DNA from: Aphrophora alni
Lineage: Eukaryota; Arthropoda; Insecta; Hemiptera; Aphrophoridae
Direction: 5' to 3'
Assembly (NCBI GenBank): GCA_963513935.1
Contig: OY740768.1
Coordinates: 77,290,877-77,354,876, forward strand
Length of the DNA stretch: 64,000 nucleotides
The stretch's first letter is position 1; the number at the start of each line of letters is the position of its first letter. The notes beneath the pieces were generated by a model. That model did not search any database and was not told the origin of the DNA. It saw nothing but the letters and a program-made list of their open reading frames with translations. Made by a program: the position numbers and the translations under genes. Positions 22,957-37,600 of this stretch are shown in pieces.

Positions 22957-25900
22957 GCCACCTGATGACCTTGACTATATAATTTATTTACGTCCCATTT
23001 TGTTACTTACGCAACTTAGTTTGTACTTTATATTAATTGTGAAGTCAATTTCAATACTTTGATCTTCCTATTTTCTAATAAACTAATGCATTTTCTGACT
23101 TTAAAACTGTCTTACGATATTAAAAATGATCTGATTGTTTTAAAATAAAGTAGTCATAACACACGTACACATACTAACTTCACTATTGTAGTCATATATA
23201 TATTTACATTGGCTTTCACAATTAGACTTGAACCTAACAGCTTTTTCCCCTTGTTTTCTATGTGTTATTTAACAGTGAAGAAATGCATTTTGGGAATTGA
23301 ATTGTTTATTGCGACATAAAATATGATCTGATAATTTGAATACAAGGTAAATACTTTGTTTTTGTAATTTTTTATAGAAAAATCGAAGGACGAGGTACAA
23401 CCAATATTTACTGCAAACACAATATTTCGAATGATCTGCGATGTTTATATCTGATCACCGAAGTCAAGTAACATTGAGTATGATTAGTACTTGGATAGAT
23501 GACCGCTTGGGAACACCATGTACAAATTTCAATTGGAATTAGTGTTGTCATGGATATATTTACGCGTAGGTCAAGTAAACTATACTTATAGACATATGTG
23601 TAGCAACATGGCGAAACTTCACTTATGTCATTTACATAACTTACGCAACTTAACCCTTCAACTGCGGAGCGACCCAAACTTGGGTTATTCGACGGTTTAA
23701 TCTAACGACCGGAAAACATGTATTTTGCAATTCAACATTTCGCCTACTTAGAATCATCCTATCGCAATAAATAAAATACCGTTGGAAAGCTAATGTTCCG
23801 TAGATGCATAATCATGTAAAAAAATACCACAAAACGTTATAAATAATATTCCAAAAATTGCTGAAGTTCGCATATTTTTGATATGTAATGTCAATGATTT
23901 ACGCTAACAAGTTGTAATCAAAACTGACGTCAATTTTTGTCTAATATTCCCAATTCGATATTTTTGTCAAACAGATCGAACATAACACTGTTCTGTAGAT
24001 CACATCTTTCTCTTTCGATCTATGCTTTTCAAATACTTCTATCTATTATAGTTTTTATTATATAAAAGTACAAAATCAAGAATTTTAACTCATTTTTACA
24101 CGCTAAAAATTACATTTTTATTTCAATTCATTTTAATCCCAGTAAATATTATTTTATCGAAATGAATTATATATCACTGTAAAGATAATGTTTCAATCTT
24201 TCATAATCAAGTTTAGCAAAATCCATCAAACAAAAACTCTATTTTCTAGATCTTGATAAAGTTGCTGACTTTTTCGCTACATCGCAGCACTTGCCGTGAC
24301 CGGGTTTATGTAGAAAATTCTGTTCTCTGTGTTCATATGATTTTACGAAATGGTAATACTTGTCCAAATGCCACAAGTTGACAATATTATATAGCATTTT
24401 TCTTTCTTTTTCGATCTGTGGTTTACAAATTTTTCTATCTCATATATTGCGAGATATAATTATTTTACCAAAGTAGTAACCAAACGGAACGAATTTTACT
24501 TGGCATTCGATGCAGTTTACTAAATAAGATAATCGATTATTCAATCTAGGTTATCGAGATAGGTTATGATATATCTGTTTTACATCTAAATATTTTTTTC
24601 ACTACACAGCTAAATTCTATGCACCTTTCTGAATATAATGATATATAGAAGTTGTGTTTTCCATGAATATTACAATTTTTGGTGAATTTTTGAAAATAAG
24701 CCTAACAAAATCACTTTTTTCGTAAATTTTTGTTTTTGAAAATGTAACAAATTTATTTATTTATTTTTCTAAATATATGTATTCACAAATTAATATTACA
24801 CAAAACGTTTGTATATTTTGAAAAAAGGTGGTAAGCTATTGATTTTGGATGATACAGATTTTTCTGAAAATGTTAACTTCATTTTTTGACATCTAACATA
24901 CTTACTCCAAAACCGTTAAAAAAAATTTTGGTAATTCTGCGCAATTACTTGGTCAATCATATTTTACTACGGTCATAAGGATGTTCTCAGAAAGCAAGAA
25001 ACATATAATTCAAGGCCCGCAAGGCCATCGTACAGGTTGCCGAGCGATAAGAAGGTTCAAAGTCCACGCGATAACAGTGGCTTGCGGGAGACGCAAGGAA
25101 GGCCTATAATGATAGGTTTGGCCAGGTAGCTATATATATAGGCCTATATATATAGCTACCTGGCCAAACCTGTCATTATATATAATTATATAACGGTACT
25201 GTCACAACTGGCCTTCCGCGCGTCTCCCGCAAGCCACTGTTATCGCGTAGACTTTGAACTTTCTTATCGTTCTGTACGATGGGGAGACGCGCGGAAGGCC
25301 TATAATGACAGGTTTGGCCAGGTAGCTATATATATAGGCCTATATATATAGCTACCTGGCCAAACCTGTCATTATATATAATTATATAACGGTACTGTCA
25401 CAACTGGCCTTCCGCGCGTCTCCCGCAAGCCACTGTTATCGCGTGGACTTTGAACCTTCTTATCGCTCGGCAGATGGCCTTGCGGGCCTTAAATTATATG
25501 TTTCTTGCTTTCTGAGAACATCCTTATGACCGTAGTAAAATATGAAAAAATTTGGGGTTGACAAAGTAATTGCGCAGAATTACCAATTTTTTTTTTTTTT
25601 TACATAGATGAATTAATTCTATGTATCTTTCTGAGAAAAATGATGTCTTATAAGTTAGGTTTTGTATAAAAATAATATTTTTTATGAATTTTTTAAGAAA
25701 ACAAAACTTTTACAAAACCTTTAACATACCACGGTTGCAGGGTTAAATGCTACTTACTGTGAAGTTGATTCATACTTTAATATTACCTATTTTTAAATAA
25801 ACAAATGCATTTTATGACTTTAAAGTGTCTTCCGAAATTAAAAATGATCTGATTGTTTGAAAATAAGGTAGTGATAATACATTCACTAACTTGACTAAAG

Positions 25901-28900
25901 TATTTATATATTAATGTAGGCTTTCATTATCAGAGCTTGATTTAACCTAACAACAGCTGTATTCCTTGTTTTGTATGTGTTATTTGACAGTGAAGACATG
26001 CATTTGAGGACTTGAAAAGTGTCTTCCGACAAAAATATGATCTGATTGTTTGAATACAATGTAAATACTTTTATGATTTCATAATTTTTTATAGAAAAAT
26101 CCAAGACCGAGGTACTACCGATATTTACCCAATTTTCTGATACAAAATAATTTTAAGAACTAAATTTCTAAAGTTATTAGGTAATCCTAAATAATCCCAA
26201 GTGTTTAATTAAATACAATTAATGTGTAGAAAACGTAGGAGCTTTTCAATTGGTTCAGACAATTGGAAAAGGAAGCCACCAGACAAACAGAAGGAACGAA
26301 TTTCAAACAAGACTCGACACCAGAAACTAGAAGACTAGTGTCTCTCTGAGCAAGTTTACTAAATTAGTGCTCCAATAGTTTCGTGTGATAGTTAAAGATT
26401 TCAAACTATAGTAGAGTCCGGCTAATCCAGCTAATTGGGACCGAACACTGTTCGGATTAGCCGAAATAATTTAAATAATAGAGAATGAAGCAACTGAACG
26501 AGTCTGTAGAGTGGTAATATGAACGAATGATACAAAAAAACAAGTACAGTATCAATAGACTGTTTACTATTTTAAACGCAGAATCAACAATATGCACAGT
26601 GCATTGCAGACAGCACACTGAACTACTGTGTGTAGTTTTGTGATGTGATGTGAGCGGGCAAGCGGACTGTACGCATGACGATACTGCACACAGACTGTAC
26701 GCACTGCCAACCGAGACTGTACGTCTGCCTCCCCACTACTACTAGGTCAAGCGCCAAATCCATAACAAAACCTTGACGTAGTCTGCTATTGTTTGTACTG
26801 CGCGAGTGTTTTATTTAAATTACTGTAGCTAGTTTTTATTTAATCGTGTTTGTGAAGTGTGAAAGCAAAGTGCAATGGCTACTAAATGTAAACATAACAC
26901 GTTGACTCTTAAAGACAAGCTGGAAGCTTCAAAACGTTTGGATAGTGGTGAAAGTGTGACGAAACTAGCAAAAGAGCTAAACGTTGGTAAAGCCACAATT
27001 TGTGATTGGAAGAAAAATCGTGCGAAGCTTCATCAATATTGCACTACGTCTTCTGAAGCGACTCTTGAAAATCGGCAAACAGCGCGGCAATCCCAGTACG
27101 ATAAAGTTGATGAAGCACTTTTCCTTTGGTTTTGTCAAGAGAGGGAAAGGGGAACCCCTTTAAGTGGGCCTATTTACGGCGAGTACTGGTTGGTTTGACC
27201 GATGGAAAAAGCACCATGGTATACGTCAGTTAACTATCAGTGGAGAACAGCTTTCTTCTGATCACTCTGCGGCACAGGAGTACCTGAGTAATTTTGTAAC
27301 TTTGATAGCTGAAGGGAATTATTCCCCCCAACAAGTTTACAACGCCGATGAAACCGGCCTCAATTTTAGGGCTCTTCCAACTAAAAGCTTGGCCTCCAAA
27401 GAAGAAACTCGAGCTCCGGGTTTTAAAATTAGTAAAGACCGTGTAAAATTAATGGCTTGTTCCAATGCTGACAGTAACCATAAGCTACCTCTCATGATAA
27501 TAGGCAAAGCTGCTAAGCCTCGAGCCTTCAAACACATAAATATGAAGTCACTTCCAGTCTTTTATAGAAACCAGAAAAAGGGCCGGATGGAAGGTAAATT
27601 ATTTAAAGAATGGTTCCATGACCAATTCGTGCCTTCTGTTCAGCAGTTTAGCAAAGGTAATGATCTGCCCCCACGTGCTATCCTTTTGATCGATAAAGCG
27701 CCTTCCCACCCAGATATGGAAGAGCTTTCTTGTGGCGAAATAAAGGCATTTTTCTTACCACCAAATGTGACACCCTTACTACAGCCAATGGACCAGGGTT
27801 TTGCAGGCTCTTAAATTAAAGTATCGAAAACAGTTTTTGAGATCTCTAATCGAAGACGATACTATCCCTTTAGTACAAAAGATCAAGCAAACAAATGTCA
27901 AGGATGTTGTCTATTGGGCCGCTGAGTCTTGGGAAAATGTTACAGTTGGAGCGATAAGAAAGTCTTGGAAAAAACTATGGACATCCTTAGAATTTGAAGA
28001 CAACGCTACCGAAAATGATACAGTTAACCTGATACAGAACATTCCTGGTTGTGAGGATGCAGTCGAAGCAGACGTGAATGAATGGATGGCGGCGGACGCC
28101 GATAGTGCTGAAACATTGACAGATGATGAAATCATCGCAGCCGTGACGCAAGAACAAGTTCACTGCGAGGAGGAGGAGGGGAGTGATGATGAACCTGGGT
28201 GCGGAGGGGGGGGGAGAGGAGAATGCAGCAATGAGGCAGCAGTTGTGCTTGACCTCGCCCTACGCTATTTGGAACAACAATCTACTGCCACACCCGCAGA
28301 TGTGATGTTCATGAGGAAATGGCGGAACTATGCGGCAAAACATAGACTGTCAAAACTTCAACAAAAGACGATGATGGAGTTTATGTCCAGTAACAAGTAA
28401 ATTAATATTCACTTTTATGTGCAGTACGGCATGAACACTTTTTTTTACAGCTGAACTATCAAATCTTCATTTGTTTACTGTATTTTCTGTTACGTAAATT
28501 TAATCTTTTCACATTAAACAAAACATTTGTATTCTTCAAAATATTACTTTGTTTTCATTTTGTTACAACATTATTTACCTTTTCCATTATCTTTTGTCTT
28601 TTAATTACATATATATATTTTTTTATTAGTGCACAGTAGGCCTACAGTATTTACAAAAATAAATCCAGAACCTGTTCGGATTACCCGTGTTCTCAAGCGT
28701 AGCGGGACTCAAGTTCGGATTAGCAGGACTCAAGTGTAGTATTATACACCCAAATAGTTACTGTTAATCAACTCAACTTATATAAATCTTTAAATCAAAT
28801 TAATATAAAAACAAAAAATTTTAATAATAAAAAACCTGAACTTTCATTATCTATAAAGCTAGAGTTATGAACTTAAGTAATTGGTTTTTTAAAAGGGTCT

Positions 28901-29491
28901 TGATTAATTCAATAATTTTGTTAATGGCAATTATTTATTTTATAATTTTGCATAGAAAGGTATTACTCAAGCCAGCATAAGCTCCCCTCCCCGAGATATT
29001 TATAAATATATGAAACTCATAAATTAGTATTGTGAATTGTATTCCTGTTGCCTATTATGTAGGCTATACAGAAACAAGTGAGAACAATTAATTATGATCT
29101 TGTAACTTTCAGTTTTAAATTTTGCCCAAACTTAGACATTGAAAATGACAAAATATATAAAAATTTTCTTTGATAATTATTCAAATTATCTTGTAATTGA
29201 TAAAATAAAATTTAAAGATATATTGACCTTTTATTGTAACTAGAATTGTACGTATTTTTCTTTATAGGAGTAAAGAATTTATTGATATTAATAATACACT
29301 TATTATTCTCTATAAATTGATATTTCATAATTGTTTGCAAATAATGGCAAAATGTTCTTTCATTTAAAACTGCATGAAAATCAGTCCGGTAGAACTCCAG
29401 AAATAGGCATTAATAGGATTTTGTCACCAAAAACCATTTCAAAAACTTACCAAAAATACCCTTGAAACCTTGGGTAGGTCATGCAGTCACG

Positions 29492-29550
<59 letters not shown>

Positions 29551-31596
29551 GTCACAAAATCAAGAGAACCCCCTAATCTTAACCTTAGATGAATCATCCT
29601 TTATATAAATAATAATCTGTGGTTTAACACTCAGTCTCCAGTCTTCTTCTTAACTCTACTGATTGAGAAAGTGAACAGTGTTTACGAAATATTTCAAAAC
29701 TTTAGTGTTTTTTGTGTGCGTTTTCTTACTTATGTACTATTAGGAAATACCAAGAACCATTTTTCAAGGTAAGCCTGTCTCCTGTCCATACAAAATCTAA
29801 CCAATCTAATAGGCTATGTGCCCTATTAAATTCTAACATATATATATAACCTATTATTGTACTTCAGACTCTGAGCTTTCCAATAAGACCATCCCCTTCT
29901 GTGTAGGTTAAGTGTGCATGGAAGAGTTCTTTAGCGAACATATTTAGGCTCTGCTGAATTAAATATAAGATGTTACAACGTTACAACACAGGTCTTGAAT
30001 TAACTGATTGCCTCGCTGATTAAATACACAAAACAAACATTATTATTATTATTTATGTTATTTTTTAATTTAAGTATTACTTACCTTAACATAATTTTCA
30101 GAAACGTAAATTTTAACAGTAACCTGTATAAATTAATAGTGAAATTTGAAATTTTGTCTTAGTATACTAAAGTAAATTTCAAGCTTTTGTATGCTTTTTA
30201 AACAAAAATATTAATTTCAAACTCAAAATTTTGAAAGATTTAAAGGATTTTATATGTTAAGTAATCATTGAATAATAACTTAAAAGATAAATGAAATTCA
30301 TAAAAAAATATGTTTAATGATGTTTCATTTTGTAGAGAATTATTATCATTTAATAAATACGGTATTCATTTATGTTTGTAAAAAATGACACACACACACA
30401 CAGAGGGAGAGAGAGAGAGAGAGATGGTTAATATTTTTCAATAAGCTTAATTATGTATTTAAGTTTTTTATAACAATTCATGATATTATTGTTATTATTA
30501 TTTCAGAATTGGTGAGATAATGCTACAGTCAGACTTTTTAAGTACAGTCCCATCACAAAATCAATCATGGGCATCTTGGACAGTAAGTTATGTTGTAAAA
30601 CCATCAGTATCTTGGGCTTTTGGGAAACTGAAAAATTCATTATTAACACCACCAGCTAACATTAATTTTGAAGCTACGTATGTTCACTTTGGAGTGTTAC
30701 AGGTAATATATGTTTATTATAACTACTCTATAGCACTATCAAATGTATGGTACAATTAATCCCCAAACTGTTCTATTATATAGAAATTGAACCTTCAGTT
30801 TATATTCAGTTTATATTGAACCTTATTATTGTATTATTTGTATAATGATACAGTTTATAGAATGAAAACTTTGATCTAACTAACTGCAGTCATAATATAA
30901 AAAGAACCTATGCCAAGAAGCTGAACAAAATTTAACTATTTAAAGAATAATATGATATCCTATTCTTGTTGATAAATGTTGTATATTCCATAATAACAAA
31001 GAAACTTACATCGTCTTTGTAATAAATATAAATTAACACCTTTTACGGTTTTATTTATAAATATTACTTTTATATAAAAAAATGGAAAAAAGAGAATTTT
31101 ATTTTATTTTATTTTCAACTTATAATTTTAATGAGTTTAATATCTTGCTCATCATTAAGGGCGCCAGGAAGCTTTACGCTTACCAATTTGGAAAAAAACA
31201 TGAATTTACTTTTTTATAAAGATCTCGGGCATGGCTTCTTTTAAAAGTGTACTCACAGTGATTTTATGGTACTGAATGAATAACTCTTGTGTAAACTGAA
31301 ATTATAACATACATTTATTATAGACAAAATATTTTTATACAAGAACATATTATTTAAACATATCATGAAAGTAAATATGAATATTATCTTAGTTAATTTA
31401 CTTTATCTTTTTATCGTCTCAGAAGGAGACTGATTCATTTATTCAATGAATTTAAATCTTTACTTTAAATGTTGCAACAAAAATTACTTTTTTTAAATTT
31501 TAAATTACTTTAAAATTCTCTGAAGGAGATTTGCTTTAAATATTGAATATTTCATTATTTTATTTATTTATTTATCTTGAAATATTTTCAAGAAGA

Positions 31597-31642
<46 letters not shown>

Positions 31643-34600
31643 AATGATCAAACATATATATAGCAAAAGTTATTAAAACATAATATAATTCCTTAATCTA
31701 AAGTTAACATAAGGTGTCTATACCACGACACCAGTTTTTTATAAAAATTGTCCGAAGGTAGTAGTTCCGATGTCCAGTATCTTGCAGTTTATTGGAATCG
31801 TTGGTTTCAGGAAAGTTCATTTTTCGTACATTCGCACAGCACTCTAGAAATGTTTTTCTTACAATAGTTCATAGCGTTTATGATATTTTAAAGAATGTTC
31901 ATCTTAACACATGATTTTCTCCACGCGGTAAACGATCAGTTTAAGACTCGCGTATAGAGAACATAGTCTCTTAAAATAATGTTTTGGGTTTTTATTAATA
32001 ATTCTTTGTCCCTTTTTATTATTAATCTTGCAAACACGAGTGTTCATTAAATCTCTACTTGAGATTGAAAATCAAATATATTACATTTTTAACAAAACCT
32101 AGAAACTCCTTCCTAAGACTGAATTAAACACATCTTACCACCTCAAGATTCCAACTGAGACTTTTTTAACACAACCTTTACCTCCAAGCTCTGTTCTAAG
32201 ATTGAAATAAGAACACATGGTGAATTCTCACTTCCGTTACTCAAGGGTTCACATAGCTCGCTTCAAGGATTGTTTTTTCATTTCCCGCTGACTTTGTGAT
32301 AAATCATCTCGCATCTTACTCAATGTACTGTTCAAATACTACGCAAATCACAATTCGTCCTTCTTATAAATTTACTCATACACAAAATTATTAAATTTCT
32401 TATAACTAAATTTTCTTAAAATCTATACATTATTATTTACTTGTGTTTGGAAATCTATTCTAGTTGAATTTACTTTGTTTTAACCTTTAAGAGCCATAAG
32501 TCATGTTTTTGACTTACGTTCTATTACCCTCTACTCAATACGATTTCCATTATAGTAAATATTTTATTCAAATTAACCTTTTTTAGGTATTACATCTTTT
32601 AACTTTGTTATTAATAATTACAATGGTTAAACATAGGTCGCTGTAATCTTCATTGTAGTGAGGGTGCTCTTATGAGCACACTTTTGATGGGGAAGGGGGG
32701 GGAGTCAACAATTTAAAATGGGGAAAATGGTAGTGGGATATATCATTTTAAGGAGTTTGTGCCTTGAAGGCAAATTTTTGTATACTACCACAACTAAAAT
32801 GACAGTTGTCATTTTAGTTAAGGTGGTCCAAATAAACTTTTCTTCATGTCATTTTTAATTGTCCATTAAGCCATTTAAATGATATTAAGCCATTACGATA
32901 TTGTCATTGTTGTATAAATTAAAGCTTTGGCAATTCAGTAGAGAGTTTGGTGTTTAAACTAATAATTTTTTGTTTAAATCTCTCAAAATTGAGGTTATTC
33001 TTTCTGTTGGTAATGATCTGTCCTACAAAGTACTTACACATTACACTTGCAGCAACAATTGATATCCAGTTTATTGTCAGTGGTGTAACTCTATAAAGGA
33101 GTTATAACAATAGTGCTTCTGTCGCCAGGCTCAAAAGGAGCACTCGATCTTGGTTTAAAAAAAATAAGCAGATGTGAATTATAAAATTTAAGAAATGTTA
33201 AAAAACCCTTTCAATATACATAACTATGTCCTTTAAATAAATAACAATAATTAAAATTAAACTATTATTATTTAAATATAGAATATATTCTTCCGATCAT
33301 TTACATGTCGAGATCAGTTTGTATTTTTACTATATCTAAATGGAATTTAACTACAGCTGTTGGTTGACGAACAATTAGTTTGTACTGTACTTCTCTACTA
33401 TGAACTTTAGCTTCATATTATGTTATAGATTGTTCATTATATGACAAAAGATTTCCTTATAACTATTGTCTATTGTCTAACTTTGAATATCTAAAATTTT
33501 AAACGATTGTAAATAAGTCAATTAGATTTATATCAATAGCGGCTACCAATTTTTTATGACACTTTCCTTACAATTGCTTATGAATTATGGATAATTTAAT
33601 TCATTATTAATTAAAATGTTGCTAATTAGCAATAATTATTATTTATGACTGTTTTTAACCCTTATAATACAGTATAACAATACAAAAAATATAACAATAC
33701 ATGTATTTGGATAAAATGTTAATATTTTATTTATTATGAAAATATATATGATCAAATATCATAAAATTCAAAATTATTAAAACAAAGTAAAATTCTGGTT
33801 ATTTGAGTTTATAATGGTCTTAGTTATTGGGGCGGCATTTATGCTACTAATCTTAGACCACTTATCAATGTGCAGAAACGTATAATAAAAGTAATTTTGA
33901 AGAAGAAAAAATTTGATCATTCGGATCCACTTTTTCAACAACTTGATATCCTCCCGCTTAGAAAGCTTTATGTCTATAAGTTAATAAAAGCATTATTGAA
34001 TCTAGGATCAAAAGGAAAAGGAGTGTTTAATGCAGATTGCTATGCAAACCTCAGAAATCCTCGTTTGTTTTTTGTGCCTCGGGCCAGGTTAACCTTATTT
34101 CAACAATGTCTCTTTTTTAATACGACTAGAGTTTTTAACGTATTGCCCCTGGAACTAAAGGTAGACTATTCCTAGAAGAGAACCATGAAAATGGTTAAAC
34201 ATTGGCTATTTGGAATCGATGACATAGATCATATCTTGAAACCAGAAAATTGATTGATGTATACAATTTACTATTATTTTTAATATTCTCTTGTATGTGT
34301 GTGTGTGTGTTTGTTTGTGTGTGTGTGTGCGTGTGTGTGTTTGTACCTGATATTAAGAGGTGGTTTGAGTATATGTATTCTGGTTTGGGTATGTAGGTAT
34401 AGATATGTATATGTATGCAACGATTTAATTTTTTTTATTTTGGCTTTGATTGTTATTATTATTTCAATAAAAGTAGATTATATTATTTCTTTTTATTTTA
34501 TATTGATGCACATGGTCAGCTCATGACTCTTTCTGTTTGTTTTTTGATCTGATAGCAACCCCAACACAGGCATTGCCTCTGGGGTGCTTAATTTATTTTA

Positions 34601-37600
34601 CAAACATTACAATTAACTGTTGTCGTGTAAGTAATTATAGCTTTTTTTATGTTATTATTACTGAAGTTTATATTTTAAGTTTTATATGTATCATATTATT
34701 TTCATTTTTATATGTATTATTGAAGTGTTTTTGTTTGTGAAATAAATATTTTCATTAAAAAATAAATAAATAAAATAAGCTTCAAAATATTATTTTAAAT
34801 TGTTCAAATTTATTAAGTCAAATCACAAAGTTATTTTTGTTCATATCATTAATATTTTCTTCATCATTGGGCTTGTGGCTGCTCAAATATTATTTATTAC
34901 TCTCTATTTCACTTTACATAAATTATACACATATAGTAGAGTCTTATTTCGGGATAGGGGATGGTGTCGGCTTTTTTCCCAGGGTGGAGAAGAGTAAGAA
35001 ACACATAATATTAATATATTAATTCAGATTTAAGATAAATCAACTAGGAGCTAAGTTCCAACAAGTAAATAAATATAGTTCGATAAAGAGTTCAATTAAC
35101 GTGTGTGAAATGGTAATGTGATTTTGAAATGGATAAGTCAAATTGGGAGTATTAAAATTGTTCACATAAGTTCAATTGTCTACGAATCGTATAATCCATG
35201 GAAAAAAATATATCACAGTTATAATATTGTTCTAGCTTTAGGCTCAATAGTTTTTACTGGTTTTCTAGTTCCTAGAATCAAAATGTGTGGAAATGAATAT
35301 CATAAAATAGAATGATCTCACCGGTATACCAAGTTCATTTTTCTATATATTCTTCCTGTTGTATCTCGACTTATCATAGAAAACACTGTTACTTAAAAAA
35401 ACACACTATTTAAAATCTCTTCTGACAAATTAATTTGATGATGCGGCCAAATGTGGATTTATGATTCCTGGGTTTTCAAATACGTCTGATCTGCTTTAGG
35501 CCTTCCTCAACAATCTCTTTTTCTCTTCATTTTCCAAATCAAGTTATCCAGTGCTTGAAAGTTGAGCCCTCTGAATTAAATATGATTGATTTGTGATTTT
35601 GGCTTGTATGATGATTATTCTTCTATGAGGATGAATAGATGCAACAAATTTTGATATAATATTTTTAGAATACGAAATTCAAAATTTTTTGTTTTTACTA
35701 ATTATAATGACAATTATATAACTTCTCTTATAAATATTATGTATAATTAATTATCTAATTTGCATATTTCTTTGAGAATGTTAAGCAGAAGAAGTACTTG
35801 AAACATACGAAATTACAAGGCCCAATCGGAAAATCGTGCTGATAGATTGGTGTGGCATTACGTCACAAATTAAATGTAATGTTCGGTCTTTTACTTATAA
35901 AACACAACAAACGTCAACTTTATATTGTATAATTAATTATACATATGTATTTAAGATTTTGTGCAAAATAATTTGAATATAGAAATATATGGTCTGTTTA
36001 AGAATATTATCCCTTATTCCCGTTGATCTGTAAATACGAGAGGGGACTCAAAAGTAACGGGAATCGGACTGGTGAGGAGAGGGAGATGGGCATGGCCGGT
36101 GAGAGGGAGTCTCGCGTCACATTGCTAGTCGTCAGTGTGCAACGTTACTTCGTTGTGAATGGATCAGTTCGTCAGTGAGAACTTTTTTTGTAAAAGACCT
36201 TTTTCCGTTTTGCCAAAAACCTAAAATGGCTGACTGCCGGGAGCAACGTGTGGCTGTGAAATTTTGTTTCCTGTTGGGTAAAATGCCCACAGAAACTCTT
36301 GTAATGCTTAAAACAGCTTATGGGGAAGCTACTTTAAGTAAAACAAGTGTCTACAAGTGGTTTCAGCGTTTTAAAAATAGAGAAATGTCGACTGAAGACC
36401 AGCCTCATTCTGGGCGCCCTTGAACGTCAAGAACTGATGACACCATTAAGAAAATCAACACTCTGGTTCGTGAAGACCGTTGTCGAACCATTGATCAATT
36501 AGTTGCGATGTCTGGGTTGACTTGGAGTTCAATCCAGAGGATTTTATTGGAGGATTTGTGCATGAGAAGAGTTGCAGCCAAACTTGTTCCACGCCTTCTA
36601 ACAGACGGACAAAGGGAGCGCCGACTTCATGCCTGTTTCGACCTACAAAATCAGCTGCAAGAGGACCTAGAATATTTTCTATGGTCATAACTGGTGATGA
36701 ATCATGGTGTTATGGATATGACCCTGAAACAAAACAGCAATCAAGCCAGTGGAATACAGCTCAGTCTCCTCATCCAAAAAAATGCCGCATGGTGAAGATT
36801 TGAACGTGTAGATTTGATGACATTAGTAGATGAAGGTGGGTGGGCGCATAGGTCACAACTGGTCCAGGGCGAATATAACCTAGCTACACCACTGTTTATG
36901 GTATAATGTAACAACTGCTTACTTTTTGCCAGCTTTGAATTTTGGAATAATTTAAGAAGGCTGTTTGATAAATAACTTGGCAAATGTCAAAGATAAAATG
37001 AAACTTATGATTTGAATTTTATCTTTCATCAAAGTCACTGATTTATCAAATGACCATCGTAACATACTAAACTTGCTGTAGTGGGGGAACACTATATTTA
37101 AAAACATTTGAAAAAAAAAATACTATTATCAGGTCGAAATTCTATAAAGATAATATATTTAGTAAACTTACAATTATTAGTTGGTCAAGGTAATGTATTA
37201 CTTACTTTTAAATAAAAGTTATGGTTTATTGTTTCAGAAAAATGGCGAAAAATTAATCGAAGCAGTAAAAGGAGTTCAGGAAGAAGAACTTCTTAGTGTA
37301 GATAGGATTAAAGAATTGCTACAAACAAACTCTAATGAAATGGTTGAATTAACAATACATTGGCTAGAACTTAAAGGCTTTGTTCATGTTGCTAGATATG
37401 ATAACACTACTCTGGTTAAAATGACTACAAACAAAAACAAATCTAAAGAGATTAGTGAGATAGATCTGGCTGTATTTTCTTTGCATAAAAATGAACGAAC
37501 ACTTTCAAAAAATCTTGAGGAGCTTGAAATAGAAAAAAAAAATACTGAACAAGAAGCTAGGAGTTATCTCAGGAAAGGAATGCGTCAAGTGGTGAGTTAT

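Larger units (their letters stand above)
22960..26135 (+). repeat. Dispersed repeat family R, copy 2 (interrupted)
   Basis: The first unit, 22971-23410, matches 18283-18720 almost throughout. A second unit begins near 23625, is broken at 23650 by a TTAA element, and resumes at 25747 through to GTACTACCGATATTTACCC near 26130. The uninterrupted paralogues read AACTTAG at the broken point, where the insertion now shows AACTTAA, consistent with TTAA-targeted integration. Confidence 0.7.

Noticed and set aside
32484..33665. Possible fourth TTAA element (TTTTAACCTTTAAGAG ... TTTTTAACCCTTAT)
   Set aside because: The termini do not match each other or the CCCTCCAACTG family, and the inside lacks the shared blocks.
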